Shown in pieces: positions 37,601-45,493 of a stretch of 64,000 nucleotides of DNA (positions are counted from its first letter, which is position 1; every line of letters starts with the position of its first letter). The translations under genes were made by a program, and so were the position numbers. The stretch is from Nautilus pompilius (lineage: Eukaryota > Mollusca > Cephalopoda > Nautilida > Nautilidae). The stretch is taken from NCBI GenBank assembly GCA_018389105.1, contig JACATO010001548.1, positions 1 to 64,000 of the forward strand, in the 5' to 3' direction. The notes under the pieces are model-generated. The model worked only from the letters and a program-made list of their open reading frames with translations. It was not told where the DNA came from and ran no database searches.

Positions 37601-40600
37601 AAAGCAATCTAAGGGAGATATTTCCTGTCTGACATAAATTACATACATACATATATCATACATGCACATATAAAAGGATATCTATTATTTACTTGGTTAT
37701 GAGGAAAATATCCTTATTCAATGAATAAAGATCATCAATTTTTAAAAAATGCACATAGATTAATACATTATATATTAATACTATTTCTTCAAATATGTAA
37801 CCATAAATTCAAGTCAACTTTCGTGAACCCTTATCTATCGATGCTTTTTTTCATTAAAGAAAACAAACTTAATGCTGTTTTATCTGATGTGCATTTTCCC
37901 TGAACTCTAAACTTATACACGGTCGGTAAGAACTCAGCAAAATACTTAAAGTTCCATGGATATTCTTAAGTGACACTAAAAATATCTGTTCGGGAATAAA
38001 GTTGTTCAACAAATATGGCTGCCAATATGTAATAACTTGAGATCTGAACGCATTACAAACAGAAGTATTTGTTTGTAAATGTTAGATATGTTTGCTTTAT
38101 TCAAACGTTTTCTTTCTGAATTTTTATCTTTGTAGCACTTTATGCTTTTAACCAAAAGATCTTCCCCATTGCTTTCCTTTTGTTCTTCCCCTACTGACGA
38201 AGTGCTATCAGGAATTCGTAGTAATCTTGGTAATGGAAATCGTATAAAAGAGTTTGTGCTTTCCTTTAACATCGAACCGATCATAAGGTGGTTCTAGAAA
38301 TCCTTTACAGCTGGCATCTCTCTTCGTAATTGAAACACGAGAAAAACATAAAAATTAAAACGATAAATATATCTCGCCTGTGTACTCATATCTTCGACTC
38401 TTCTCAGGTAGTTTTCAAACTGAAGAACGGTTGTTAGCGGTGAAAACTGTAATATCGTGAAGAGGTTGCTGTGGATTCCTTCCAGAAAATTGACCGGGTT
38501 GTAGGCGCTGTACCTGCAACAATATTTCTATTTCTCAATTTTAAGCTTTTACCGTGTATCATCAAAAATAATCGATTTTCTTTACTGGTGCCAATCAGTT
38601 ATGTATTTTTGTTAAAGTAATAATCTTTAGTTTTAAAAACTGCAAAATGTGCATTTATTAAATTTTCCGTTTTTATTTTCCTCCACAAGAAATTAGGAAT
38701 GTTTTGCATGATTTCCTTTTAAATTCCAAATCAAAACTTAACCGGAATCGTTGTGGAAGAATCTAACATTTTAAAATTCTGAAGCACAAGCAATAAACCG
38801 TCGTATGTATTTTATGTACAACACGAGGAAAGATCAAAACTGTACATCTGTTTGATTTTTAAACTCGTGCAATAAATTCTCGGTTTTTTTTTAAAATTTT
38901 GTTTATAACATAAAGTAAGGCAACATTGTACACTTCTTTACTTATCAATTTTGAAAATAATTTATTAATAGTAGACAAATTTTCTGCATCCTTCTGAGTT
39001 TAAAGTTTCCAAACTCATTTTATATTTAATTTATGATTTTAATTTATCAAATCAATGTTTATTCTCTTCAAATTTATATCTGCAGGACCCACCTTGTTTA
39101 AATTGATAGCATTTACAGTTAGTTTACCGTTACATTTAAAACTGTTGCATTAATAGGAAACCCATAGTTTCATATTTTATACTGACGTTAAACTTAAAAT
39201 CTACAAATACTTATCAAAAATTTTTCCGATGGGTTTTACAATTATAAATTAAAGCTGATATAAAGAATTATGATTTAAAACTTTAAAGTTAATTAAAATT
39301 TCTTTCCCAATTATCTATGTATGCAAGCGCAATCGGGTATTTGCTTTGAAGATATCTTCCTTATTTATATTCTTAATTTAAAGATGACACCGCTAATTCA
39401 GGTTTGAAATTTAAGAATACTGCTCTTAAACCGAGATGTAAACTTTTAAATTCAATAGGAAAAGTAAAAAGTAGAAATAAATTAAGCTTTGAACTTACAT
39501 CTTCCACTCATAGCCTTTAATGAATGTTTCCAGAAAGTTCTGTAAAACCTTGTAGTTTATCTGATTTTTTCGATCGACATTTTTTTCATTTATTGCCAGC
39601 AAGCGCTTCAAAAATGCTTCAACCATTTTCTAAACAGAAATAAATAAACAAGTAAAACATTCTTGCTTTAGTTTCATAGGTAAAATCCACAGCGATTTAT
39701 ACACAGAAACTTAATATATCAACTTATCGTGAATGTTAGTTTCCTTTCATAGAAGACCTTAGCTTGTCTACCTTTTGGATTTTCTGTGCAGGTGCGCAAT
39801 CTATATTTTAAAAAAGATAGTTTTTACCACCTTTTCTTATCATTTGCCAGGATTCATTGACTTAGATTTGTACAGGGAGATTTAAAATATTAGGTTTATT
39901 CAATGTATACTTTAAATTTGAGAAAAAATCAGATAGAAGTTTTCAAGCTAATTGTGTGGTCAAGGATACATTGTTTCGGTTATCTACAACTATCTTTAGT
40001 ATGTACAGTCATAATTTAAATAACCTGGCTAAAGTTGTAGCATGGTTTAGTGTACCTTTCAAATTAGTTTAAACCATAACCACTTTTCTTACACAGTTGG
40101 TCTTCAGGGAGGCAGGCAGTTATAAACAGAGCTTGCAAAAGGTTATAGATAGGAGTCCATGTCTGTCAATAAATGTCACGTAAAGTCCATCTCGATCAGT
40201 AAATGCGAGTAAATATCACGAGAAGTCAATATTTTCGGGAATGCCAAGTCCTCAACGTCAGTAAATGATACGTAAAGATGGATTCTTATCTATTGAGCCA
40301 ATAAATACGAGATCTTATCCACTCATTATAGAAAGAGTATTTTATCTACACTTTCGTGTCTCCAAATAAGGACTTTAGGATCGGAAGAAGGAATGGTGTC
40401 TCTAATAGAATTCCTTCATAAAATCTTTGACGTTCTGTTTGCTGTAGGTTCTAGAGTTTGTTTTTTTTTTTAAAAATTAAATAATATAAATTATTCCAGA
40501 GCGAAGTTTCGCTTTATTCGGGAAACGTTTTCCATTGTATTGCACTGATGATATTAACTAATATTAACTTTTAAGTAAAAATAAATAGATAAGTAGTTTG

Positions 40601-41117
40601 TTATCAGACAGTAAAGAAAAACAGGGACCAACAAAGGGAGGGAATGTGTACAAAGTCGCCTGGTCATGTGATTTACGAAAACCGCGATAATTTATGCGCG
40701 CACTGCCTGTCTCTCTCTCTCTCTCTCTCGGTCCGGGTTTTACCTTTCTCCTGATAAAACTGGACTCGGCGAATGAATCCAGACGACCGTTTTGGCTGTT
40801 TACTCCAACACTGGTGGAAAATTGCGGGAACTCTTTCAGCCGCCATTCCCAGAATTCCCTCTGAAGAATTTCGAAGTCATTTCCGGCACACGCTAAAATA
40901 ATAACAATTATTATTATTAATATAGTAATATAAGGTCTCTCGTGTATTGTTTTCACAATTAAAAAAAACATGAACTACCAATTAGAGATTTGCAATTAGA
41001 AATCTTTTCTCTCTCTCTCCAATTCTACCTTTTGAAATGAAATCTTTAAGAAGGTCGCTTACCTACTTCATAAAGTGATCTCGATGCTACAATGAGCAGA
41101 AGCAATACCCAGATCAT
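14944..41117 (-). CDS. DUF885-family secreted protein, 17 coding exons
   Basis: Joining 17 minus-strand exons (listed separately) gives 1905 bases, 634 residues and a stop, with every junction in frame. All introns are GT-AG except intron 4 (GC-AG). The order of conserved blocks follows DUF885 (Pfam PF05960): N-terminal [28 protein letters not shown], the HETSPGHH box at residues 411-418, [18 protein letters not shown] from 452, and the C-terminal [19 protein letters not shown] and [11 protein letters not shown] blocks. Residues 1-18 form a signal peptide. There are several N-glycosylation sequons (for example NRTI, NISP, NGSQ, NISD, NWTR). The tail (about 617-632) is hydrophobic, so the protein may be GPI- or membrane-anchored. 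The histidine and glutamate boxes suggest a zinc hydrolase-type site, but this is inference, since the family's activity is not established to my knowledge. Confidence 0.93.
15192..15431. repeat. 120-bp tandem duplication
   Basis: Two copies of 120 bp (15192-15311 and 15312-15431). The only difference I see is one base (ATGTCG against ATGCCG). It lies in intron 16 of the DUF885 gene, just upstream of the acceptor of the last exon on the transcribed strand. Confidence 0.95.
15906..16380. other. Unrecognised open frames on both strands
   Basis: Intron 16 holds a 135-codon plus-strand frame (15970-16377) and an overlapping 128-codon minus-strand frame (15906-16292). Neither resembles a known family. 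Ordinary chance frames or an old repeat are both possible. Confidence 0.3.
16521..16898. repeat. 54-bp minisatellite, seven identical copies
   Basis: Exactly seven copies of a 54-bp unit beginning TTATGCCCTGATTGACCACA, with no difference between copies that I can see. The minus strand stays open through the array because 54 is a multiple of three. It lies in intron 16 of the DUF885 gene. Confidence 0.97.
17223..17392 (-). CDS. DUF885 gene, coding exon 16
   Basis: Residues 502-559, from [18 protein letters not shown] through [19 protein letters not shown] to AENSLG. This block is close to the family consensus. Acceptor tttag, donor GTAAGT. Confidence 0.95.
17393..20126. other. DUF885 intron 15, nothing firmly recognised
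   Basis: A 2.7-kb intron. A plus-strand frame at 18305-18553 has a vaguely transposase-like basic composition but no box I can name. I see no clear element ends. Confidence 0.4.
20127..20198 (-). CDS. DUF885 gene, coding exon 15
   Basis: Residues 478-502, [20 protein letters not shown] plus HIF and a split Asn codon. Acceptor tgtag, donor GTAAGT. Confidence 0.94.
   Translation of the reverse strand, partial: AGKIPSGNITRRPTGSGSRNSHL
20374..20934. repeat. GA-rich microsatellite with GATGGAGA and CAGACAGA blocks
   Basis: About 560 bp of GAGAGA interrupted by ATGGAG and ATATGGAGAGACAGACAGAC blocks. A block of about 220 bp seems to recur within it (compare 20515-20640 with 20720-20850). It lies in intron 14 of the DUF885 gene and reads as CT on the transcribed strand. 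Confidence 0.95.
21097..21290. repeat. Degenerate GGCCAAT-type repeat
   Basis: Repeated short motifs of the kind TTGGCC, GGGCCAAT and GGCCCAATACAGG in both orientations over about 190 bp. They look like the remains of a palindromic tandem repeat. It is intronic. Confidence 0.5.
21823..21887 (-). CDS. DUF885 gene, coding exon 14
   Basis: Residues 457-478, [20 protein letters not shown], the conserved block after the histidine box. Donor GTAAGT. Confidence 0.94.
22400..23080 (-). mobile_element. Decayed Tc1-like relic in intron 13
   Basis: On the minus strand, near 22640-22690, the sequence reads [15 protein letters not shown], the first-aspartate box of Tc1 transposases. Upstream on that strand (22690-22900) weak matches to the preceding helix-turn-helix region appear among stops. 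The ends are not visible. Confidence 0.6.
23258..23365 (-). CDS. DUF885 gene, coding exon 13
   Basis: Residues 421-456, [18 protein letters not shown] to FPSYTAYVE. It ends with the glutamate of the EGWGLYAE box. Acceptor ttcag, donor GTATAT. Confidence 0.93.
24250..25230 (+). mobile_element. Decayed MULE-type transposon with FLYWCH remnant
   Basis: Plus-strand frames read [20 protein letters not shown] then RDRGHC-like residues (24285-24400), the start of a FLYWCH zinc finger. About 500 bp on come [20 protein letters not shown] (about 24850), then [10 protein letters not shown] (about 24950) and [14 protein letters not shown] with an altered TNNSIE-type box (about 25095-25170). This order fits MULE transposases of animals. 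Frameshifts and stops are many. It lies in intron 12 of the DUF885 gene. Confidence 0.65.
25231..26890. other. DUF885 intron 12 remainder, nothing recognised
   Basis: Short open frames on both strands overlap in several phases with no recognised family. A pyrimidine-rich stretch lies near 26105-26130. Confidence 0.45.
26891..26961. repeat. CA microsatellite
   Basis: About 70 bp of CA repeat with one interruption (CAACACAC near 26940), in intron 12 of the DUF885 gene. Confidence 0.97.
27411..27471 (-). CDS. DUF885 gene, coding exon 12 (histidine box)
   Basis: Residues 400-420, [11 protein letters not shown] followed by [10 protein letters not shown]. The HExxPGHH box is the family's hallmark and resembles metal-binding HExxH-type motifs. 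Acceptor tccag, donor GTAAGA. Confidence 0.95.
28051..28158 (-). CDS. DUF885 gene, coding exon 11
   Basis: Residues 364-400, [20 protein letters not shown] to QVNLFNPKQ. It holds an NGS sequon and the strand before the histidine box. Donor GTAGGT. Confidence 0.92.
28159..28804. other. DUF885 intron 10, nothing recognised
   Basis: A 646-base intron with a 68-codon minus-strand frame at 28557-28763 that I do not recognise. It may hold an old transposon scrap, but I cannot name a diagnostic box. Confidence 0.35.
28805..28899 (-). CDS. DUF885 gene, coding exon 10
   Basis: Residues 333-364, [20 protein letters not shown] to NYSKKLLK. Donor GTAAGG after two bases of the last codon. Confidence 0.92.
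29690..29970 (-). mobile_element. Helitron helicase relic
   Basis: On the minus strand the sequence reads [20 protein letters not shown], the C-terminal Pif1-like helicase motif of Helitrons. It is followed by PCFSHG where complete elements have a CFSHGQLYVA-type stretch. Stops follow. It is a short 3' fragment in intron 9 of the DUF885 gene. The other short AT-rich sequence of 28900-29690 shows nothing I recognise. Confidence 0.72.
30720..31290 (+). mobile_element. Internally deleted DUF4817-type DNA transposon
   Basis: Ends read CAGGGTTATTCAAAAGAAAT on the left and CAGGGTTATTCAAAAAGAAT on the right (opposite strand), both next to TA. The length is 571 bp. It keeps the start and the end of a transposase gene but lacks the catalytic core, so it is a non-autonomous derivative. 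It lies in intron 9 of the DUF885 gene. Confidence 0.9.
30902..31171 (+). pseudogene. Truncated transposase frame, 89 codons
   Basis: The frame starts [20 protein letters not shown], the N-terminal helix-turn-helix start of transposases annotated as DUF4817. It runs through FFLWG into [20 protein letters not shown] and [20 protein letters not shown], the usual C terminus. The middle of the gene, including the DDE residues, is absent. The join keeps one frame open from start to stop, so a small DNA-binding protein could in principle be made. Upstream frames extending to 30827 are less likely starts, since the family starts at this Met. Confidence 0.82.
31293..34193. other. DUF885 intron 9 remainder, no clear element
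   Basis: AT-rich intron sequence. A plus-strand frame at 32542-32823 has a faint piggyBac-like look, but no box is convincing. Frames at 33005-33295 and 33896-34093 are unrecognised. Confidence 0.4.
34194..34280 (-). CDS. DUF885 gene, coding exon 9
   Basis: Residues 304-332, [19 protein letters not shown] to LFRNTS. Whole codons at both ends, acceptor tgcag, donor GTGAGT. The next intron is the largest, 5.3 kb. Confidence 0.9.
34373..34616. repeat. CT microsatellite with CCATCTC blocks
   Basis: About 240 bp of CTCTCT with regular CCATCTC and CCCCCTC interruptions, in intron 8 of the DUF885 gene. Confidence 0.96.
35532..35699 (-). CDS. DUF885 gene, coding exon 8
   Basis: Residues 248-303. 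It includes [28 protein letters not shown] and [11 protein letters not shown], a strongly conserved DUF885 segment. Acceptor tatag, donor GTAAGA, whole codons at both ends. Confidence 0.94.
35804..35885 (-). CDS. DUF885 gene, coding exon 7
   Basis: Residues 220-247, [16 protein letters not shown] to LKYFILN. It contains an NRT glycosylation sequon. The donor is GTAGGT, and the next intron is only 104 bases. Confidence 0.88.
36054..36172 (-). CDS. DUF885 gene, coding exon 6
   Basis: Residues 181-220, [18 protein letters not shown] to GSQTVT. Acceptor ttcag, donor GTGTGT, last codon split after two bases. Confidence 0.88.
36220..36849. repeat. Long GT microsatellite
   Basis: About 630 bp of GT repeat with GAGTGTG, TATGTG and TTTGTG interruptions, in intron 5 of the DUF885 gene, about 50 bases upstream of the acceptor of exon 6 on the transcribed strand. 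All open frames across it are by-products. Confidence 0.97.
37330..37398 (-). CDS. DUF885 gene, coding exon 5
   Basis: Residues 158-180, [20 protein letters not shown] onward. Whole codons at both ends, donor GTGAGT. Confidence 0.88.
38378..38513 (-). CDS. DUF885 gene, coding exon 4 (GC donor)
   Basis: Residues 112-157, from [17 protein letters not shown] to [11 protein letters not shown]. The donor reads CAG|GCGAGA, so intron 4 would be a GC-AG intron. Phase to exon 5 is correct and no GT nearby keeps frame. Confidence 0.85.
39499..39629 (-). CDS. DUF885 gene, coding exon 3
   Basis: Residues 69-112, from [17 protein letters not shown] to FIKGYEWKM. Acceptor tttag, donor GTAAGT, two bases of a split Met codon at the end. 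Confidence 0.92.
40744..40892 (-). CDS. DUF885 gene, coding exon 2
   Basis: Encodes residues 19-68, including [20 protein letters not shown] and ending SFIRRK. It carries the start of the DUF885 domain. Acceptor tttag, donor GTAAAA. Confidence 0.92.
41063..41117 (-). CDS. DUF885 gene, coding exon 1 (signal peptide)
   Basis: Starts [18 protein letters not shown], a short hydrophobic signal peptide, and ends one base into codon 19 before GTAAGC. The ATG sits one base after a cag preceded by a long pyrimidine tract, so an untranslated first exon probably lies upstream. Confidence 0.88.
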
Positions 41118-43000
41118 TCTGGAAGAAAAAGAAAATTCCTTTGTAGTTACTAAGGCAAAATCAAACGTTAGCGAAGTGATCTTCTGAATGAATTTTACGG
41201 AAAATCTTCATAATAAACTTTTTTCCCCCTTTAGCCAAAGTTTTGGTTTTTTTTTTTAAAATCGTGACTGCTTGGATATCAAGCGATCAGTGCGAGTTAA
41301 TAAAACGCGGTCATTTTGACACCCGATCCGATCGTTCGCAGCTGTTCGTGTCTCAAACGGTGGGAAGTGGTGGCGAGTCTATGCGGAAGGGGTGGGTGTG
41401 TGGGTGAGGGAGTTCCGTAGGGATGGATACACGGGTCCGGATAGAGACCGGAGCCAGTGGACTACCTCTGAACATTCCTCCCCCCTCGGGATGCCAGTTC
41501 GGATAATAATCGGCGAAGTGATTCGGACCGAAGTTTTTATATATATATATATATATAAGGGTAGGCGATAATAATAATAATAATAATAAATAAATAAATA
41601 AATAAATAAAAGACAGAAAATTTGCCAACAAGCCCGCGATTGTTTGCTGGTGGGTAGTAAAGAAGAGAAGAGCGGTAGACGTCCATCTAATAAATCAGGG
41701 TATCTGCGTCATGCTTTGATCGGGATGGAGTGGACGAAATGTAGCCTGTCATCGGATGTAGAGAGGTGAGGCTCCTTTCATGTCGAGCCAACCCCCCTTG
41801 ACGAAAAGGTAAAACGTTTTCCAGGTTAAAAGATATTCGACTACAGATTCTTTTTTGTCTCTCTCTTTGAAGAAAATAATTGGCTACCTTTTGAGGAGGA
41901 GAAGACGAGGAAGATTTCCTGTTCGGTGCGAGTTCGTCTCACGAACCGACCCGGGGTGTCTTCATCGCTGAGTCCGGCCGGCGTTAACTCGCAATGGGGC
42001 CTGGGCTACACGCGCCGATATCACCTCTTCGCCTCGCGTTACTGACTCGTACTTTCTGGTGCTCCGTTTCCCGCCCCCAACCCTTGTATCTTAAGCTTTC
42101 GTCTAGGAATCGGTTTCTCTGTTGGAAGATGGTAGCCGATTGCGGTCCGGTAAACTTCTTATGGTCGTTTTGCTGGATTGGCCAGACTTTTATTCCAGGT
42201 GGAGGAGCTCTGGGCCGGCCCACCTGTTGTCTGCTGGTGCCGAAGTCGGTTCCGATCTGCCGAGAGTCTGAGAGAAACGGGAGCTGAGCCATTCCAGCCT
42301 CCCTCAGACCCTTGGAATCCTGAGAAACTGCAGCAAGACCGGCACGAGTGAAGAAAGTCTGATTCCTCTCGTTTCAAACAGTGAATCCCCGCGCCACAGA
42401 AACTTCTTCTCCCGGCAGACACCCAACTTTAAAGCTGGAACGAAGGAGTAGCAGAGACGGTTTCGCATCGTGGACTTACGGCCGTTTTCCCTTTTAACGG
42501 AAGCTTTTGACGAAAGATAAATCAGCAACATCTCTGTCCGCATCAATATATTTTCTTCTGGCTCCCTCTCTGAAGTCTCGCGGTTACTGGTTGTCGCTTC
42601 GCTAGCACCGCGCGTCGGGCCCCCAGCGGTCCATCGGCCGAGGGTGCGTCTCCATGCCATCCTGTAGTCTGGTAATTAGACATCATGGGCTATAGAAAGT
42701 GTATTTTTAACAAGTAACTCGCATTAGTCTGGAAAGCTTTCCAAGCCTAGGAGTACAAGGCGGAAAAGGGTCTAAAGACCGTCATTTCTGAGGACGGTAC
42801 GCGGTCTATACGTGTCTCAAGAATTTTAATATTTCGGTTTATTGCCCTCCAAAAAAACCCCCGTAACTATACATTTAATGTCGATGTTTCCAAATACAAT
42901 AAACGAAAACTTACTGTTGCTATACTACAGCGCCTGGCATAAAGAACCAGCCAGAGAACCGTCCATCTCTAGTTGACGCCAAACGTATAATTTCGAAAGG
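41118..43000. other. 5' flank of the DUF885 gene
   Basis: It holds a TA run at about 41537-41558 and an AATA/AAT run at about 41570-41612. The untranslated first exon and promoter of the DUF885 gene probably lie here or further up, but I cannot place them. The region near 41900-42650 is richer in GC and has open frames on both strands that I do not recognise. Confidence 0.4.
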
Positions 43001-43070
43001 CCGGGGTCTGGGGCCTTCGACAGCTCAAATTTCGAAAGGCCGGGGTCTGAGGCCTTCGACAGCTCAGAGG
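43000..43070. repeat. Short tandem duplication with internal inverted repeat
   Basis: Two copies of about 39 bp, ATTTCGAAAGGCCGGGGTCT onward. In each, TCGAAAGGCC and GGCCTTCGA are near-complementary and could form a hairpin. Confidence 0.8.
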
Positions 43071-45320
43071 CGCGGGTTCTCTCCGTTGTGTCATGTGTTC
43101 CAGGTGTGTATCTCGGGACTCACCTGACATTGCTCGATTGTGTTCGGACGCTGCGTTTGAATGGATTATCGTGGATGGCGTAGAGATCGAACGAAGATGG
43201 ATCATTGATTCGTTCGACTCAGAACACGGGTACCGAAATTATGTCCAGTGTCCGCGAAAGTATAGAAGGAAAATCACGTGGGGTTATCTATAACACCAGC
43301 TGAGAAAACAGTTTCTCTTAAAGCAAACGTAGCATCACTTGGATGTTATGGATAATTTCGAAAAATCTATCACGGAAAAACAATAACGACTTCTCTTTGC
43401 AATTGATATTTCGGTCTCCGTCCTTTCATCTTTTGAGTTTTGACCCTTTACCCCCATATAGGCTGAACTATGGCCTTATAGGTGCTCTATTTTCGTTGAT
43501 TTGACATCGAATGTTTTCCCTGTCCTTTGTTCTTTCTAGCCAAGCAGAAACATATTGTTATTAATGTTCTCATAATTGTATGATTCTCAAAACAGGCTTT
43601 CGATTTTATTTATTTCCATTAACAGGAAATAGTTTATTGGATTCTCTATAAAATAAATATTTCAGATCAATAAGTTTGGCCTGTCTTGGGATGTGAATGC
43701 CTGTTTTGAAAATACCTCAGCGTTGAACTCAGTGAACCAAACAGAATAGATTAAATTTCATTAATTACATTTCTGGAAACGATTTTTTCCAGGTTTATTC
43801 CGGAAAAAAAAATTATATTCTTCTACCTTTTAAAGGCTTCGGCGTCGGTGTCTCACGTGGTTTTTTGTTCCTCCCGAGCCGTTGAAGGTAAAAGATGAGA
43901 ATCGCAGCTGTTCTTCGGCCACGTACTGATGACCAAAATTCGCCGACAGGGGGAAGAGAGAAGCCCAGGATGAAGGCGCAGGAACAACAGAGCGATGACT
44001 CTTCGCGCAGCGCGACCTTAATCAATATCTGAGCTTACTTTCTGCAATTTCCTCGTGCGCAAAAATACAAAAAAACACAGTGTTTGGCGTCTTCAGGGTT
44101 AATAACGTCGAAAGATGATTTTAGGATAGTGTTACCTTTCTGCCGATCCCACCATCCTACCATGGGGAGGATCAGGGCCGCCAGCCTTAGAAACTGTCGG
44201 CACTGGAAAGCACAGCGTCCTGGTGGTCCGTGGTCAACCAGCCGGACTGCCAAGGTCGCTGGCTTTCCCTAACATAGTTCCTTCTCCTTCTCTCTCTCTC
44301 TTTTTTTTTAACCAAGCGCCCCCTTTGGGTTCCCTAACATGTCTAAAAGTGATAAATTCCTAGTAAGGACTTTCGGTAAGTCTGCCCCGCCGTGGAATAA
44401 TTGCGGCGGTGCACCCTTTCCCTCTAGCCTAGCTTGGCTCGTGGAGACGTAATGGAATCGGTCTTCTCTTCATCGCGAATGGCGCATGATGGTGACGCTA
44501 TAGAAAAGTTTGTCTCGTTACCAAGCGACATACGGAAAGATGCGGCCTGAAAGAGAAATACGGTCTATTTAAAAGCCGCAAAATCCCTACCGTTCAAATG
44601 CTACTTGGACATCGTTTTTAATCAAATCTCGTACCTTTAATAAATGATGATCATTGGCTTTTACGCCTTAAATAATGTAACTCTGCGATACGGTGTAGCA
44701 TTATCACGTTGTGAGGAAATATAGCGGAGACTGCAACGTTAAACATCATAGCATAGAAATCACCGTACGGGAATTGAAGTAAGGCAAAATAAGTATTTTC
44801 CCCACTAACGATATTTATTGACACTGATGCATACAGAAAGCAGAGGGCTTTATCAAAGAGCGAGTCGGCTTGTATAATAGGAATTTTTAATGTTTAACAT
44901 GACGATGTCTGTCTGCGGCTTGGTATAGCTGGTGCAACGAGAAAACCACGTACTTTAAATGTGAAAATAAGTCAAATTCCTCGTTGTTTTTCTGTTTTAC
45001 AGTGTTGCTCAGAATTATTGGCTCCTCATCCGGAATAATTCTGTGGGTTTTGCTTTTATCGTTGTGTACAGTAGTATTTTTATAGACATAGGCACTTATT
45101 ACTCAAGTTTACCGTGTTTACTATTCTGCATTTCATCTTTTTAAAAGATTACTAAAGGAACTGTGATTATCAAAACAAGGATTAGTTGTCACTTAATGTT
45201 AAAATACATTATTGCATTGTAGCACAGTACATTCCGTTTAAAGACATAGAGAGGCAGACGTTAAATTATGCCACCATATTACAGAACAGTTTCTCTAATC
45301 CGACGAAGCACCAGGCCGCG
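43071..45320. other. Intergenic DNA, nothing recognised
   Basis: Short open frames only. A CT run sits near 44285. I see no supported gene. Confidence 0.45.
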
Positions 45321-45493
45321 TAGTCGTCAGATTAAGGACTGATCGTCAGATTAAGGACTGATCGTCAGATTAGGGACTGATCGTCAGATTAAGGACTGAT
45401 CGTCAGATTAGGGACTGATCGTCAGATTAAGGACTGATCGTCAGATTAGGGACTGATCGTCAGATTAAGGACTGATCGTCAGATTAGGGACTG
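45321..45493. repeat. 19-bp minisatellite with alternating two-unit order
   Basis: Nine copies of GATCGTCAGATTAAGGACT. From the second copy on, AAGG and AGGG versions alternate strictly, so the true repeating block is 38 bp. Confidence 0.95.

Larger units (their letters stand above)
37399..40743. other. DUF885 introns 2 to 4, nothing recognised
   Basis: Apart from exons 3 and 4, this stretch is very AT-rich intron sequence with no recognised repeat or element. Confidence 0.5.
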
